A stretch of 64,000 nt of DNA from Cereibacter_A azotoformans (lineage in GTDB: Bacteria; Pseudomonadota; Alphaproteobacteria; Rhodobacterales; Rhodobacteraceae): NCBI RefSeq assembly GCF_003050905.1, contig NZ_QAOT01000003.1; one strand, written 5' to 3'. The number at the start of each line of letters is the position of its first letter. Position 1 is the first letter of the stretch. A program made the translations under genes and the position numbers. Under the pieces are notes generated by a model that was given only the letters and a program-made list of their open reading frames with translations, did not search any database and was not told where the DNA came from. This document shows, piece after piece, positions 33,746 to 43,019 of this stretch.

Positions 33746-35209
33746 ATGAGCTTTACCCTCGCCATTGTCGGCCGTCCCAACGTCGGCAAGTCCACCCTGT
33801 TCAACCGCCTTGTCGGCAAGCGGCTGGCCCTGGTGGACGACCAGCCCGGCGTCACGCGCGACCTGCGCGAGGGCGATGCCAGGCTCATCGACCTGCGCTT
33901 CACCGTGATCGACACGGCAGGGCTGGAGGAGGTGACGGACGACAGCCTTCAGGGCCGGATGCGCCGCCTGACCGAGCGCGCGGTCGAGATGGCCGACGTC
34001 TGCCTGTTCCTGATCGATGGCCGCGTGGGCGTGACCCCCTCGGACGAGGTCTTCGCCGATATCCTGCGCAAGAAGAACGCCCATGTGATCCTTGGCGTGA
34101 ACAAGGCCGAGGGCCGCGCGGGCGACGCCGGCGCGATCGAGGCCTGGTCGCTGGGACTGGGAGAGCCGGTGCGGCTCTCGGCCGAGCATGGCGAGGGGAT
34201 GGACGATCTCTACCACATCCTGCGCCCGATCGCCGAGGGCTTTGCCGAGCGCGCCGCCGCCGACGCGCCGGTGGTCGATGTGGATGTGTCCGAAGAGGAA
34301 GCCGACCTCGAGGCCGATCCCGACGCGCACAAGCCGACCGTCAAGCGCCCGCTGCAGATCGCGGTGATCGGGCGGCCGAACGCGGGCAAGTCCACCCTCA
34401 TCAACAAGATCATCGGCGAGGACCGGCTCCTGACCGGCCCCGAGGCTGGCATCACCCGCGACGCGATCTCGGTCCGCTCGGAATGGCAGGGCACGCCGAT
34501 CCGCATCTTCGACACCGCCGGCATGCGCAAGAAGGCGCGGATCTCGGACAAGCTGGAAAAGCTGTCGGTGGCCGACGGGTTGCGCGCGGTGCGCTTTGCC
34601 GAGGTCGTGGTGGTGCTTCTCGATGTCGAGATCCCGTTCGAGCAGCAGGATCTGCGCATCGCCGACTTTGCCGAGACCGAGGGCCGGGCGGTCGTCGTCG
34701 CGGTGAACAAGTGGGACCTCGAGGGCGAGAAGCAGGAAAAGCTGGCCGAACTCAAGGAGATGTTCGACCGGCTGTTGCCGCAGCTGCGCGGCGCGCCGCT
34801 GGTGACGGTCTCGGCCAAAACCGGCCGTGGGCTCGACCGGCTGCACGCCGCGATCCTGAAGGCGCATGACATCTGGAACCGGCGGATCACCACCGCGCGG
34901 CTGAACAGCTGGCTCGGCGCGATGGTCGAGGCGCATCCGCCACCGGCGCCGGGCGGGCGGCGGATCAAGCTGCGCTACATGACGCAGGTCAAGACCCGCC
35001 CGCCGGGCTTCGTGGTCATGTGCTCGCACCCCGACGAGATGCCCGACAGCTATCGCCGCTACCTCGTGAACGGCCTGCGGGATCACTTCGACATGCCCGG
35101 CACGCCGATCCGGCTGACCATGCGCGGGCAGGGCGACAAGAACCCGTTCAAGGAACGCAAGTTCCGCACGCCCTCGCGGCTCAGGAAGCACCTCGGCAAG
35201 AAGGAGTGA
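33746..35209 (+). CDS. der: ribosome-assembly GTPase Der (EngA)
   Basis: A 487-residue GTPase with two tandem G domains: GRPNVGKST at about residue 9 and GRPNAGKST near 213, each with later DTAGxxE and NK-D motifs (VNKAE, VNKWD). A KH-like C-terminal domain ends with a basic tail (RLRKHLGKKE). It acts on 50S subunit maturation in the cytoplasm. Its 3' end overlaps the convergent ABC ATPase gene by 29 bases, and its terminator lies inside that gene. Confidence 0.97.
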   Translation: MSFTLAIVGRPNVGKSTLFNRLVGKRLALVDDQPGVTRDLREGDARLIDLRFTVIDTAGLEEVTDDSLQGRMRRLTERAVEMADVCLFLIDGRVGVTPSDEVFADILRKKNAHVILGVNKAEGRAGDAGAIEAWSLGLGEPVRLSAEHGEGMDDLYHILRPIAEGFAERAAADAPVVDVDVSEEEADLEADPDAHKPTVKRPLQIAVIGRPNAGKSTLINKIIGEDRLLTGPEAGITRDAISVRSEWQGTPIRIFDTAGMRKKARISDKLEKLSVADGLRAVRFAEVVVVLLDVEIPFEQQDLRIADFAETEGRAVVVAVNKWDLEGEKQEKLAELKEMFDRLLPQLRGAPLVTVSAKTGRGLDRLHAAILKAHDIWNRRITTARLNSWLGAMVEAHPPPAPGGRRIKLRYMTQVKTRPPGFVVMCSHPDEMPDSYRRYLVNGLRDHFDMPGTPIRLTMRGQGDKNPFKERKFRTPSRLRKHLGKKE

Positions 35210-37235
35210 GAGGCGCCGCAGGGCGCCTTTCCTCATCCGGCGGCTGCTTGCGCAACTCCTCGGGCGAGAGGTGGCACCGGATCGCGTGACCCGGCGCGAC
35301 CTCGGCCAGCGGCGGCAGGCGGTCGGCGCAGAGCCTGCCCGGCACCTCGGCCCGTCGGGGACAGCGGGTGTGGAAGGGGCAGCCGGACGGCGGATCGAGG
35401 GCCGAGGGCGGATCTCCGGCCGGGGCGGGGCGCAGGGCCGCCGTCGGATCGGAGCGCGGGGCGGCGGCGAGAAGCGCCCTGGTGTAGGGATGCGCGAGCG
35501 GGCCGAAGACCTGCGTGGCCGGCCCGATCTCCAGCACCCGGCCGAGATACATGACCATCACCCGGTCCGCGATCTGCCGCACCAGCGCGAGGTCGTGGCT
35601 GATGAAGAGGAGCGTGGCCCGCCGGATCCGCTGCAACTCGAGCAGCGTCTCGATCACGGCGGCCTGCACGCTCGCATCAAGGGCCGACACCGGCTCGTCC
35701 GCCACGAGGATCGCCGCATCCCCGGCCAGCGCCCGGGCGATCCCAACCCGCTGCCTCTGCCCGCCCGACAGTTGCCGCGGCATCCGTGCGGCCAGTGACT
35801 CGGGCAGGCGGACGAGACCGAACAGCTCGGACAGCCGCGTGCGGAGGCTCGCGGCCGAGGAGGCGCCCTGAAACAGCTCCAGCGCGCGCATCACCTGCCG
35901 CCCGACCGGCGCCGAGGGATTGAGCGTGTCGGCGGGGTTCTGGAACACCATCTGCATCGCCGCGGTCAGCGCCGCGGGCCGCCGTCCGGCCGGCCGGTCC
36001 TGCACCTCGACCCCCGTCAGCCGGATCCGGCCCGCGTCGGGCCGGTCGAGCCCCATGATCAGCCGGGCAAGCGTGCTCTTGCCGCAGCCGGACTCGCCGA
36101 CGATGGCGAGCGTTTCGCCCTCAAGGGCGGAAAAGCTCACATCCTCCACCGCATGAACCGTGCCGCGGGCCGTGCGGAAGCGGCGGGTCAACCCCTCGAC
36201 CTCCAGCACCGCGGGTCCGGGGCGGGCCTCTGGCAGCGGCTCGGCCACAATGGGCTGCTCGCGGATCTCGCGCCAGCGCAGGCAGCGCACCGTCTCGTCC
36301 GGCCCGGCGGTCTCGAGAGGCACCGGCGCCACGTCGCACCGGCCGCCCTGCGCGTGGCCGCAGCGGGGGGCAAAGGCGCAGCCCTGCGGACGTTCGTGGG
36401 GCAGGGGCTGGCCGCCCGCCAGCGGCACCGGAGGGCGGCGCGCGCCCTCGATCCTCGGCAGCGCCCGCAGCAGCGCGCGTGTGTAGGGATGGCGTGGGGA
36501 GGCAAACAGCCGCGGCGCCGGCGCGCTCTCGACCAGCCGCCCGGAATAGAGCACCGCGATCCGGTCGCAGATCCCGGCCATGAGCGCCAGGTTGTGCCCG
36601 ATGAAGAGCATCGACGTCCCGTGCTCCTGCCGGATCTCGCGCAGCAGCTCCACGATCCCCGCCTCGACCGTCACGTCGAGCGCGGTCGTCGGCTCGTCAA
36701 GGATCAGCAGCCGCGGGCGGGCCATCAGCGCCATGGCGATGGCGACCCGCTGGAGTTGCCCGCCCGAAAGCTGGTGAGGGTAGCTGTCGAGGATGCGCTC
36801 GGGATCGGGCAGGCGCACCTCCTCGGCGGCCCGCCAGGCCGCCGCGCGGGCCTCGGCGCGCGAGACGCGGGCGTGCAGGCGCGGCACCTCGGCCAGTTGC
36901 GCCCCGATCCGCATCGAAGGGTTCAGCGCCGCCATCGGCTCCTGGCCCACCATCGCGATTCCCGCGCCGCGGATCGGGCGCAGCGCCCGCTCGCTCAGGC
37001 CCGCAAGCTCGCGCCCCCCGAAGCGGAGGCTTCCCCGGTCGATCCGGCCCGCGGGGCCCAGATCGCCCATCACGGCCAGCGCCACCGTGCTCTTGCCGCT
37101 GCCGGATTCGCCCACAAGCCCCAGCACCTCGCCCGGCGCGATCGCAAGCGACAGATCCTCGACCGCGGGAAACCGGCCGCGACGGGTGCCGAAGCTGACC
37201 GTCAGCCCTTCGAGGCGCAGGACGGGCTCAGTCAT
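35181..37235 (-). CDS. fused dipeptide-type ABC ATPase (DppD-DppF in one chain)
   Basis: A 684-residue protein with two complete ATPase units: Walker A GESGSGKST near 45 and GESGCGKST near 380, signatures LSGGQLQRVAIA and LSGGQRQRVGIA, and Walker B LILDEPTTALD and LVADEPVSALD. The C-terminus of each half has the oligopeptide-ATPase motif with Cys residues (GCAFAPRCGH, GCPFHTRCPRR). One chain thus replaces the DppD and DppF pair. It starts at 37235 inside the permease 2 stop region (8-base overlap). It powers the importer upstream; the Cys motif is shared by peptide/nickel systems. Confidence 0.92.
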   Translation of the reverse strand: MTEPVLRLEGLTVSFGTRRGRFPAVEDLSLAIAPGEVLGLVGESGSGKSTVALAVMGDLGPAGRIDRGSLRFGGRELAGLSERALRPIRGAGIAMVGQEPMAALNPSMRIGAQLAEVPRLHARVSRAEARAAAWRAAEEVRLPDPERILDSYPHQLSGGQLQRVAIAMALMARPRLLILDEPTTALDVTVEAGIVELLREIRQEHGTSMLFIGHNLALMAGICDRIAVLYSGRLVESAPAPRLFASPRHPYTRALLRALPRIEGARRPPVPLAGGQPLPHERPQGCAFAPRCGHAQGGRCDVAPVPLETAGPDETVRCLRWREIREQPIVAEPLPEARPGPAVLEVEGLTRRFRTARGTVHAVEDVSFSALEGETLAIVGESGCGKSTLARLIMGLDRPDAGRIRLTGVEVQDRPAGRRPAALTAAMQMVFQNPADTLNPSAPVGRQVMRALELFQGASSAASLRTRLSELFGLVRLPESLAARMPRQLSGGQRQRVGIARALAGDAAILVADEPVSALDASVQAAVIETLLELQRIRRATLLFISHDLALVRQIADRVMVMYLGRVLEIGPATQVFGPLAHPYTRALLAAAPRSDPTAALRPAPAGDPPSALDPPSGCPFHTRCPRRAEVPGRLCADRLPPLAEVAPGHAIRCHLSPEELRKQPPDEERRPAAPLTPSCRGAS
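35211..35232 (+). terminator. der terminator inside the 3' end of the convergent gene
   Basis: AGGCGCC / GGCGCCT (7 bp, GCAG loop) followed by TTTCC, starting one base after the der stop. It lies within the coding end of the ABC ATPase on the other strand, so the two genes overlap at protein and RNA level. Confidence 0.6.
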
Positions 37236-38382
37236 GCAGGCTCTCCTCGCGCAGCGCATCGGCGAGAAGGTTGAGCCCGAGCACGAGGCTCATCAGCGCC
37301 AGCGCCGGCACCACGGCCGCATGCGGGTAGATCGCGAGAAACCGGCGCCCGTCATTGATGGTCGAGCCCCAGTCCGGGCTCTCGGGCGAGACGCCGAGGC
37401 CGAAGAAGCCAAGCGTTCCGAGAAGGATGGTCGTGTAGCCGACCCGCAGGCAGGCATCGACGATCAGCGGCCCGCGGGCGTTCGGCAGGATCTCCCACAG
37501 CATGATGAACCAGGGGCCCTCGCCGCGCGTTCGGGCGGCGGCGACATAGTCGCGCGCCCTCAGATCGAGCGCGAGGCCCCGCACGATGCGGAAGGCGGTG
37601 GGCGCGTTCACGAAGACCACGGCCACGAAGACGGTGAGCAGCCCCGGTTCCAGCCGCCAGACCCCAAGCGGGTCGGCATCAAGCGCCAGCCCCGACCACA
37701 TCCAGAGACCAAGGCCGAGGATCGGGATCATCCCCACCGCCCACGGCCTTGCCCGCGTGCGGTATCGGCTGTGCCAGAGGAGAATGAGGAACAGGAGCGG
37801 GAACAGGAACAGCAGCGCCGCGAACGTCCGCGGCAGGGCGGTCTCGCGGATCTCGGGCGTGACGAGAAGGTAGAAGAGCAGGATCACCGGAAAGGCCAGC
37901 ACGAGATTGGCCAGGAAGGAGAGCGCTGCATCGAGCCTTCCGCCGACGTAGCCCGCGGGCAGCCCGAGCAGCACCCCCACGGCCATCGCGCAGAGCGTGG
38001 CGGCCGGGGCGATCGCCAGCACCCGGCGCGCGCCCGCAACCATCCGGCTGAAGCTGTCGCGCGCGAGGCTGTCGCCGCCGAGCAGGTAGAAAGGGTAGGA
38101 TGACCCCGGCGCGGGACTGCCGGGAGCTGCGTTCTTCAGCCCCGACAGCTGCGCCAGCGGATCGTGCGTGGCGATCAGATCCGCAAAGAGCGCGGTCAGG
38201 AGCCAGAAGAGCACGATGGTCAGCCCGGCCAGCCCGATCCCGTTGCCGAAGAGGCGGCCGGCCAGCCCCAGTCGCCCGCGCAGCGCAAATCCCGTCCCCA
38301 GGATCAGCGCAAGGCCCGCCCAGACAGGCGCGAAGCGCAGCGCCATCCGGCCGAGGATCTCGAGCCAGCCCAGCGACTCCAT
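37228..38382 (-). CDS. dipeptide-type ABC permease 2 (DppC-like)
   Basis: A 384-residue inner-membrane protein, longer than usual for DppC (about 300). The extra length lies in the N-terminal part and in a loop of about 60 residues between helices (RTRARPWAVGMIPILGLGLWMW). The EAA loop reads VAAARTRGEGPWFIMLWEILPNARGP near residue 285. It overlaps the upstream permease gene by one base (TGATG) and the ATPase gene by eight bases, so the four genes are coupled. Confidence 0.88.
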   Translation of the reverse strand: MESLGWLEILGRMALRFAPVWAGLALILGTGFALRGRLGLAGRLFGNGIGLAGLTIVLFWLLTALFADLIATHDPLAQLSGLKNAAPGSPAPGSSYPFYLLGGDSLARDSFSRMVAGARRVLAIAPAATLCAMAVGVLLGLPAGYVGGRLDAALSFLANLVLAFPVILLFYLLVTPEIRETALPRTFAALLFLFPLLFLILLWHSRYRTRARPWAVGMIPILGLGLWMWSGLALDADPLGVWRLEPGLLTVFVAVVFVNAPTAFRIVRGLALDLRARDYVAAARTRGEGPWFIMLWEILPNARGPLIVDACLRVGYTTILLGTLGFFGLGVSPESPDWGSTINDGRRFLAIYPHAAVVPALALMSLVLGLNLLADALREESLHD

Positions 38383-39407
38383 CAGCCCACCCTCAGCCGC
38401 GGGTTCAGGGCGCGATAGGCCAGATCGGACAGCGCCTGCGTCGCCAGCACCAGCGTCACCGCCACGACCGAGCAGCCCAGCAGCAGGGCGATGTCGTTGT
38501 TGCCCGCCGCCTGCACCAGCGTCCAGCCGAAGCCCTTGTAGGCAAACAGCGTCTCGACGATCACCACGCCGTTCAGCAGCCACGGAAGCTGCAGCAGGAT
38601 CACCGTGACCGGCGCCACGAGCGCGTTGCGCAGCGCATGGACCAGCACGATCCGCGCGAGGCCCGCCCCCTTCAATCGGGCGGTGCGGATGTAGGGCTGC
38701 GCCATCACCTCGGCCATCGAGGCGCGCGTGATGCGCGCGATGTAGCCCGTGCCATAGAGCGCGATGGTCGCCACTGGCAGGGCAAAGTTCCAGAAGGTGA
38801 TGCGCGTCATCGCCCCCGAGGCGGTGCCCTGGAACAGCGTGCGCCTCTCGATCCAGCCCGCCTCGTGCAGCAGCGGCGACAGCCCCGCCGTGGCCGAAGC
38901 GAACAGCGCCACGAGCACCACGCCCGAGACATATTCGGGCGTCGCCGCCGTGAGGATCGTCGCCACCGAGATCGTGCGGTCCGTCCTCGAGCCCTCGCGC
39001 ATCCCGGCCAGCGCCCCGAGGGCCAGCGCCGTCGGCACCATCACCGCCATCACCCAGAGCATGAGCCAGCCCGTCGCCGCAAGACTGCGCAGGATCACCG
39101 CGCTGACCGGCTGGCGGAAGACCGTGGACTGGCCCCACTCGCCTTGCATCACGCCGCAATGGCCGCAGTCGGCGCGCGGCAGCACGCCCAGCCACTCGCC
39201 ATAGAGCACGGGGAGCGGCCGGTCGAAGCCGGAGCGTTCCAGCCAGCTTGCCACCTCGGCATCGGACATGCGGGCCGAGCCTTGCGACTTGGCGAGCTTC
39301 TCGAGGTTCGGCGGCAGGTGGGTCAGCCAGAAGACGAGCAGGCTCAGGCACAGGGCGGTGCCGAGCATGGCGCCAAGGCGGCGCAGGAGGAGGGTGACGC
39401 CCCGCAA
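38382..39407 (-). CDS. dipeptide-type ABC permease 1 (DppB-like)
   Basis: A 341-residue inner-membrane protein. The N-terminal helix (LLLRRLGAMLGTALCLSLLVFW) and the EAA loop (RTARLKGAGLARIVLVHALRNALV) match DppB/OppB. The start is uncertain: TTG at 39407 follows the binding-protein stop by a few bases and gives the standard N-terminus; the first ATG in frame is 39368, and a much longer frame overlaps the binding-protein gene. Second gene of the importer operon. Confidence 0.82.
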   Translation of the reverse strand: MRGVTLLLRRLGAMLGTALCLSLLVFWLTHLPPNLEKLAKSQGSARMSDAEVASWLERSGFDRPLPVLYGEWLGVLPRADCGHCGVMQGEWGQSTVFRQPVSAVILRSLAATGWLMLWVMAVMVPTALALGALAGMREGSRTDRTISVATILTAATPEYVSGVVLVALFASATAGLSPLLHEAGWIERRTLFQGTASGAMTRITFWNFALPVATIALYGTGYIARITRASMAEVMAQPYIRTARLKGAGLARIVLVHALRNALVAPVTVILLQLPWLLNGVVIVETLFAYKGFGWTLVQAAGNNDIALLLGCSVVAVTLVLATQALSDLAYRALNPRLRVG

Positions 39408-39411
39408 TGGC

Positions 39412-41043
39412 TCAGGCGTCGATCCACCACTTGTAATGGTGATGCTCGAAGGTCGGGTGGGCCTCGGCACCCTTCACCTTCGGATCGACATGGCGGAAGA
39501 TCGAGCGCCAGTAGGGCTGGATCAGCACGCCCTCCTCCTGCAGGATCCGCTCGAGATCGGCCATGAGGGTGCGGCGCCCGTCGGGATCGACGATCGACAT
39601 GGCCTCATCAAGCTTGGCGTCGAACTCCTTGTTGGCAAAGCCGGATTCGTTCCAGGGCACCCCCGAGCGATAGGCGAGCGCCAGAACCTGCACCCCCAGC
39701 GGGCGCATGTTCCACTCGGTCGCCGAGAAGGGAAACTTCAGCCAGTCGTTCCAGTAGGTCGCGCCGGGCAGGACCGTCCGCCGGATCGACACGCCGGCGT
39801 CCCGCAGCTGCGCCGCCACGGCGTCGCACGAGGCCGCCTGCCAGGCGTCGTCGAGCGAGACCAGCTCGAACTCGTGGCCCTCCATCCCGGCCTCTTCCAG
39901 CAGGGCCCGGGCCTGCGCGCGATCGACGGTCAGCGGCGGCAGCTCGGCATATTCGGGATGGATCGGGCTGACGTGGTGGTTCTCGGCCACATGCCCGTGG
40001 CCCGAGTAGCCCAGTTCCAGCACGACGGCATTGTCCACCGCCATCTGCAGCGCCCGGCGCACGCGGACGTCGCGGTACTCCTCGGACTGCTGGTTGAACC
40101 GGATCGCGAGGGTGGTCGCGGTGCGGGCTTCGGACTTGTCCCAGCCAAGCCCGTCCAGCACCTCGATGAACTCGCCCACGGTCTGATAGGTCGCGTCGAT
40201 CTCGCCCGATCCCGCCGCGGCCACGGCGGCCGAGGGATCGCTGCCGAAATCGAGATATTCGATCCGGTCGAGCCAGGGGCCGCCATGGACGTCGCTGCCC
40301 CACCAGGGATGCGCCTCGTTGCGGACCAGCACCATGCGGATGCCCACCTCGACCGTTTCCGGCCGGTAGGGCCCGGTTCCGACGGGATTGGCCGCCGGGT
40401 CGCCGCCCTCGTAGGAGGGGTGGACGATCGCAGCCGGATAGTCGGCGAGGTTCGCAATCAGCGCGATGTCGGGCTGCGAGAGTGTCAGCCGGAGTGTCGT
40501 CTCGTCCACCACTTCGATCGCGTCCGGCCGCAGCTTGCCCTCGGCCTGCAGGGCCACCATCTGGGCCGCCATCGCGTTCCCCTCGACCGAGGCGTCGCAC
40601 CAGCGCTCGAAATTGTGCCGGACATCCTCGGCGGTGAAGGCGTCGCCGTTGCTCCAGCGGACGCCGGGGCGGACGTTCAGCCGGTATTCCGTGGCGTTGT
40701 CGTTGGCCTCCCAGCTTTCGAGGAGCATCGGCCGGAAGGTTCCGTCGGACTGATATTCCACCAGATACTCCAGCCAGCCGCGGGTGAAGTTCGCGATCTG
40801 CGACCAGTCGGCCGTCCGCGGATCCTTGAGCGCCCGGGTCTCCATCTCCATGCGCAGGGTGCCGCCGGGCCGCGGCGCCTCTTGCGCGCGGGCGGGGGCT
40901 GCCAGCCCCAGCAGGCCGTAGGCCGCGCCCGCCGAAACGCCGAGCGCGGTGGCCCGGCTCAGGAACTCGCGTCGGCTCATCCGGCCCGCCGCAACTTCGA
41001 CCTGATGCATCAGGGCCGCGGGATGCAGTCTCTCGCTGGTCAT
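39412..41043 (-). CDS. peptide-type ABC substrate-binding protein, Tat-exported
   Basis: A 543-residue family 5 (DppA/OppA) binding protein. It has a twin-arginine signal (MSRREFLSRATALG, then a weakly hydrophobic stretch to APARAQ near residue 53). The mature part has the family's TFRPMLLESWEANDNATEYRLNVRPGVRWSNG and FNQQSEEYRDVRVRRALQMAVD segments, read in pieces along the chain. The ligand is not visible; Tat export of a family 5 protein is less common than Sec. First gene of the importer operon (binding protein, B, C, fused ATPase), 86 bases after the AraC gene on the same strand. Confidence 0.9.
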   Translation of the reverse strand: MTSERLHPAALMHQVEVAAGRMSRREFLSRATALGVSAGAAYGLLGLAAPARAQEAPRPGGTLRMEMETRALKDPRTADWSQIANFTRGWLEYLVEYQSDGTFRPMLLESWEANDNATEYRLNVRPGVRWSNGDAFTAEDVRHNFERWCDASVEGNAMAAQMVALQAEGKLRPDAIEVVDETTLRLTLSQPDIALIANLADYPAAIVHPSYEGGDPAANPVGTGPYRPETVEVGIRMVLVRNEAHPWWGSDVHGGPWLDRIEYLDFGSDPSAAVAAAGSGEIDATYQTVGEFIEVLDGLGWDKSEARTATTLAIRFNQQSEEYRDVRVRRALQMAVDNAVVLELGYSGHGHVAENHHVSPIHPEYAELPPLTVDRAQARALLEEAGMEGHEFELVSLDDAWQAASCDAVAAQLRDAGVSIRRTVLPGATYWNDWLKFPFSATEWNMRPLGVQVLALAYRSGVPWNESGFANKEFDAKLDEAMSIVDPDGRRTLMADLERILQEEGVLIQPYWRSIFRHVDPKVKGAEAHPTFEHHHYKWWIDA

Positions 41044-41129
41044 GTCGGTCTCCCTGCTCGTGCGGTGCTGCCCATTCGGCCCGGATTTTCCGCGTGCGTC
41101 AACGCCCTGCGGCAGTCTCCGTTCCGTCG

Positions 41130-41921
41130 TCAGGAGGCGCGGCGGAAGGCCGAGGGCGACTGGCCGGTGAGATGGCCGAAGGCGCGGGTGAAATAGGCGG
41201 GCGAGGTGAAGCCGAGGCTTTCGGCGATCCGATGCACCGGCAGGTCCGTCTCGGCCAGCATCCGGCGGGCCTCGAACAGCACCCGGTCATGCAGCAGCGC
41301 CGAGGCGGGCCGGCCGCAGGTCTGGCGGCAGCACCGGCTGAGATGGGTGGGCGTCACGCCCAGCTCGCCCGCGAAATGACCCACGCCCAGGCCGCGGCGG
41401 AACTCGCGCTCGAGCAGCATCGTGTAGCGGGCGACGAGCCGGCGGCTCGCATCCTGCGGCTCGGCCCCCCTTTGCGCGACCTGACGCTCAAGCCAGATGC
41501 CAAGCAGGCCGGCCTGGTGCATAAGGGCCCGCTCCCAGGCCAGAGGCCGGGTCTCGATCTCGCGGGCGATCGTGCCGAGCATCCGGCTCAGCTCCTGCTG
41601 CGCCGCGGGGTCGCGGACAGGCAGATGCTGGGGCTGAAGGGGCAGCAGGAACGGGCCGCCGCGGGTGAAGAAGACGGCGGTTCCACGGCTCTGCGGCCCG
41701 ACCTCGAAGCCGTGCATCGTGCCTGCGGGGATGAAGATCGCGGTCCGGGCGCTGTAGCCCCGCGTCGCACCCGCCACCGTGATGCGCCCCTGTCCTGCGG
41801 TGAACCACAGCAGCATCGGCTCGCAGAGCGAGCGCATCGCCTCGACGCGCCAGCGCCCGGCAGCGGCAAGGCGGGGGATCGCGACAAGCCGCACGGCCGC
41901 AAGCGAGGCACTGTCGGACAT
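41130..41921 (-). CDS. AraC family transcriptional regulator
   Basis: A 263-residue regulator: an N-terminal cupin-like ligand domain about 1-130 (FTAGQGRITVAGATRGY, FIPAGTMHGFEV) and a C-terminal double HTH (LGVGHFAGELGVTPTHLSRCCRQ; VHRIAESLGFTSPAYFTRAFGHLTGQSPSAFRR). The start at 41921 follows GGAGGGTTGCC on the coding strand. It sits just upstream of the peptide importer on the same strand, so control of that importer is likely. Confidence 0.9.
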   Translation of the reverse strand: MSDSASLAAVRLVAIPRLAAAGRWRVEAMRSLCEPMLLWFTAGQGRITVAGATRGYSARTAIFIPAGTMHGFEVGPQSRGTAVFFTRGGPFLLPLQPQHLPVRDPAAQQELSRMLGTIAREIETRPLAWERALMHQAGLLGIWLERQVAQRGAEPQDASRRLVARYTMLLEREFRRGLGVGHFAGELGVTPTHLSRCCRQTCGRPASALLHDRVLFEARRMLAETDLPVHRIAESLGFTSPAYFTRAFGHLTGQSPSAFRRAS

Positions 41922-41996
41922 GGCAACCCTCCGAACCGCTTTCCGACAGATAAGCAGCGCCGGACACAAGTCCCAAGCGAAAAGATTAACGCCGGA

Positions 41997-42872
41997 TCAC
42001 GGCAGGCGGATCTCGCGCCAGTCGCGCATCCGGTTGCGGAACCAGGTCCGCTGGCGCTTGGCATATTGCCGGCTGGCCAGCTTTGCGGCCGCGATGGCCT
42101 CGTCGAGCGTCCGTTCGCCCTTCAGGTGGGCCACAAGCTCGGGTGCGCCGATGGCGCGCGAAGAGGGCAGCGCCGGGTCCCAGTCCGCCAGCGCGACGCG
42201 CGCCTCCTCCAGCGCGCCGGCCCCGATCATCAGGTCGAACCGGCGGTCGATGCGCTCGGCCAGCCAGTCCCGGTCGGGCCGGAGCACGAGCGCGACCGTC
42301 TCGGCCAGCGGCAGGAGCGGCGTCCCCGTCGCGGCCTGCCAGTCGGCCAGACCTCGGCCGGTGGCGCGCAGGACCTCCCACGCGCGCTGGACGCGGGCGG
42401 GATTGCGCAGGTCGATCCGGCCGGCCGTGGCCGGATCGAGATCGGCCGCCATCGCGGAAAGTCCCGCCCGCGCCAGAAAGGCATCCGCCTCGTGGCGCAT
42501 TTCGGGCGGCGTGTGAGGAATGTCGGCCAAGCCGTTCGTCAGGGCCGAGAAATAGAGCCCCGTCCCCCCCACGATCACCGGGCGCAGACCTTCCCGGAGC
42601 ACGGCCTCGACCTCCTTCAGCCAGTGGCCGGCCGAGTAGGTCCCGTGCCGCGGGACGTGGCCATAGAGGCGGTGCGGCAGCGCGGCCTCTTCGGCGGCCG
42701 ACGGTCGCGCCGACAGGATGCGCCAGCAGTCATAGACCTGGAGCGCGTCGGCATTGACCACCACGCCGCCGTCGCGTCCGACGATCTCGGCCGCCAGCGC
42801 CGACTTGCCCGAGGCGGTCGGGCCCGCGATCAGGACGGGACGGTGTGGGGGGATCGGGAGGGGCGGCAACAT
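41997..42872 (-). CDS. miaA: tRNA dimethylallyltransferase MiaA
   Basis: A 291-residue enzyme that adds a dimethylallyl group to A37 of tRNAs reading UNN codons. The P-loop GPTASGKS is at 17-24, with the DSxQ-like NADALQVYDCW, the PRHGTYSAGHW region, and the C-terminal RTWFRNRMRDW tRNA contact. The start at 42872 is preceded by AAGG and lies at the first conserved residues. It is divergent from pyrH. Confidence 0.95.
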   Translation of the reverse strand: MLPPLPIPPHRPVLIAGPTASGKSALAAEIVGRDGGVVVNADALQVYDCWRILSARPSAAEEAALPHRLYGHVPRHGTYSAGHWLKEVEAVLREGLRPVIVGGTGLYFSALTNGLADIPHTPPEMRHEADAFLARAGLSAMAADLDPATAGRIDLRNPARVQRAWEVLRATGRGLADWQAATGTPLLPLAETVALVLRPDRDWLAERIDRRFDLMIGAGALEEARVALADWDPALPSSRAIGAPELVAHLKGERTLDEAIAAAKLASRQYAKRQRTWFRNRMRDWREIRLP

Positions 42873-43019
42873 GGCGCTGCGGGCCTTGGCAAGAAGGGTG
42901 ACGCGGGAGGAAAGCGGTCGGACAACCCGGTGGCTGGCGATCCCGGTTGAACCCGGTGTCGTTTTCCGACATTTTGCGCCGCAGTCAATTCCAATCAACA
43001 AGACGGACGGGAAGATCCC

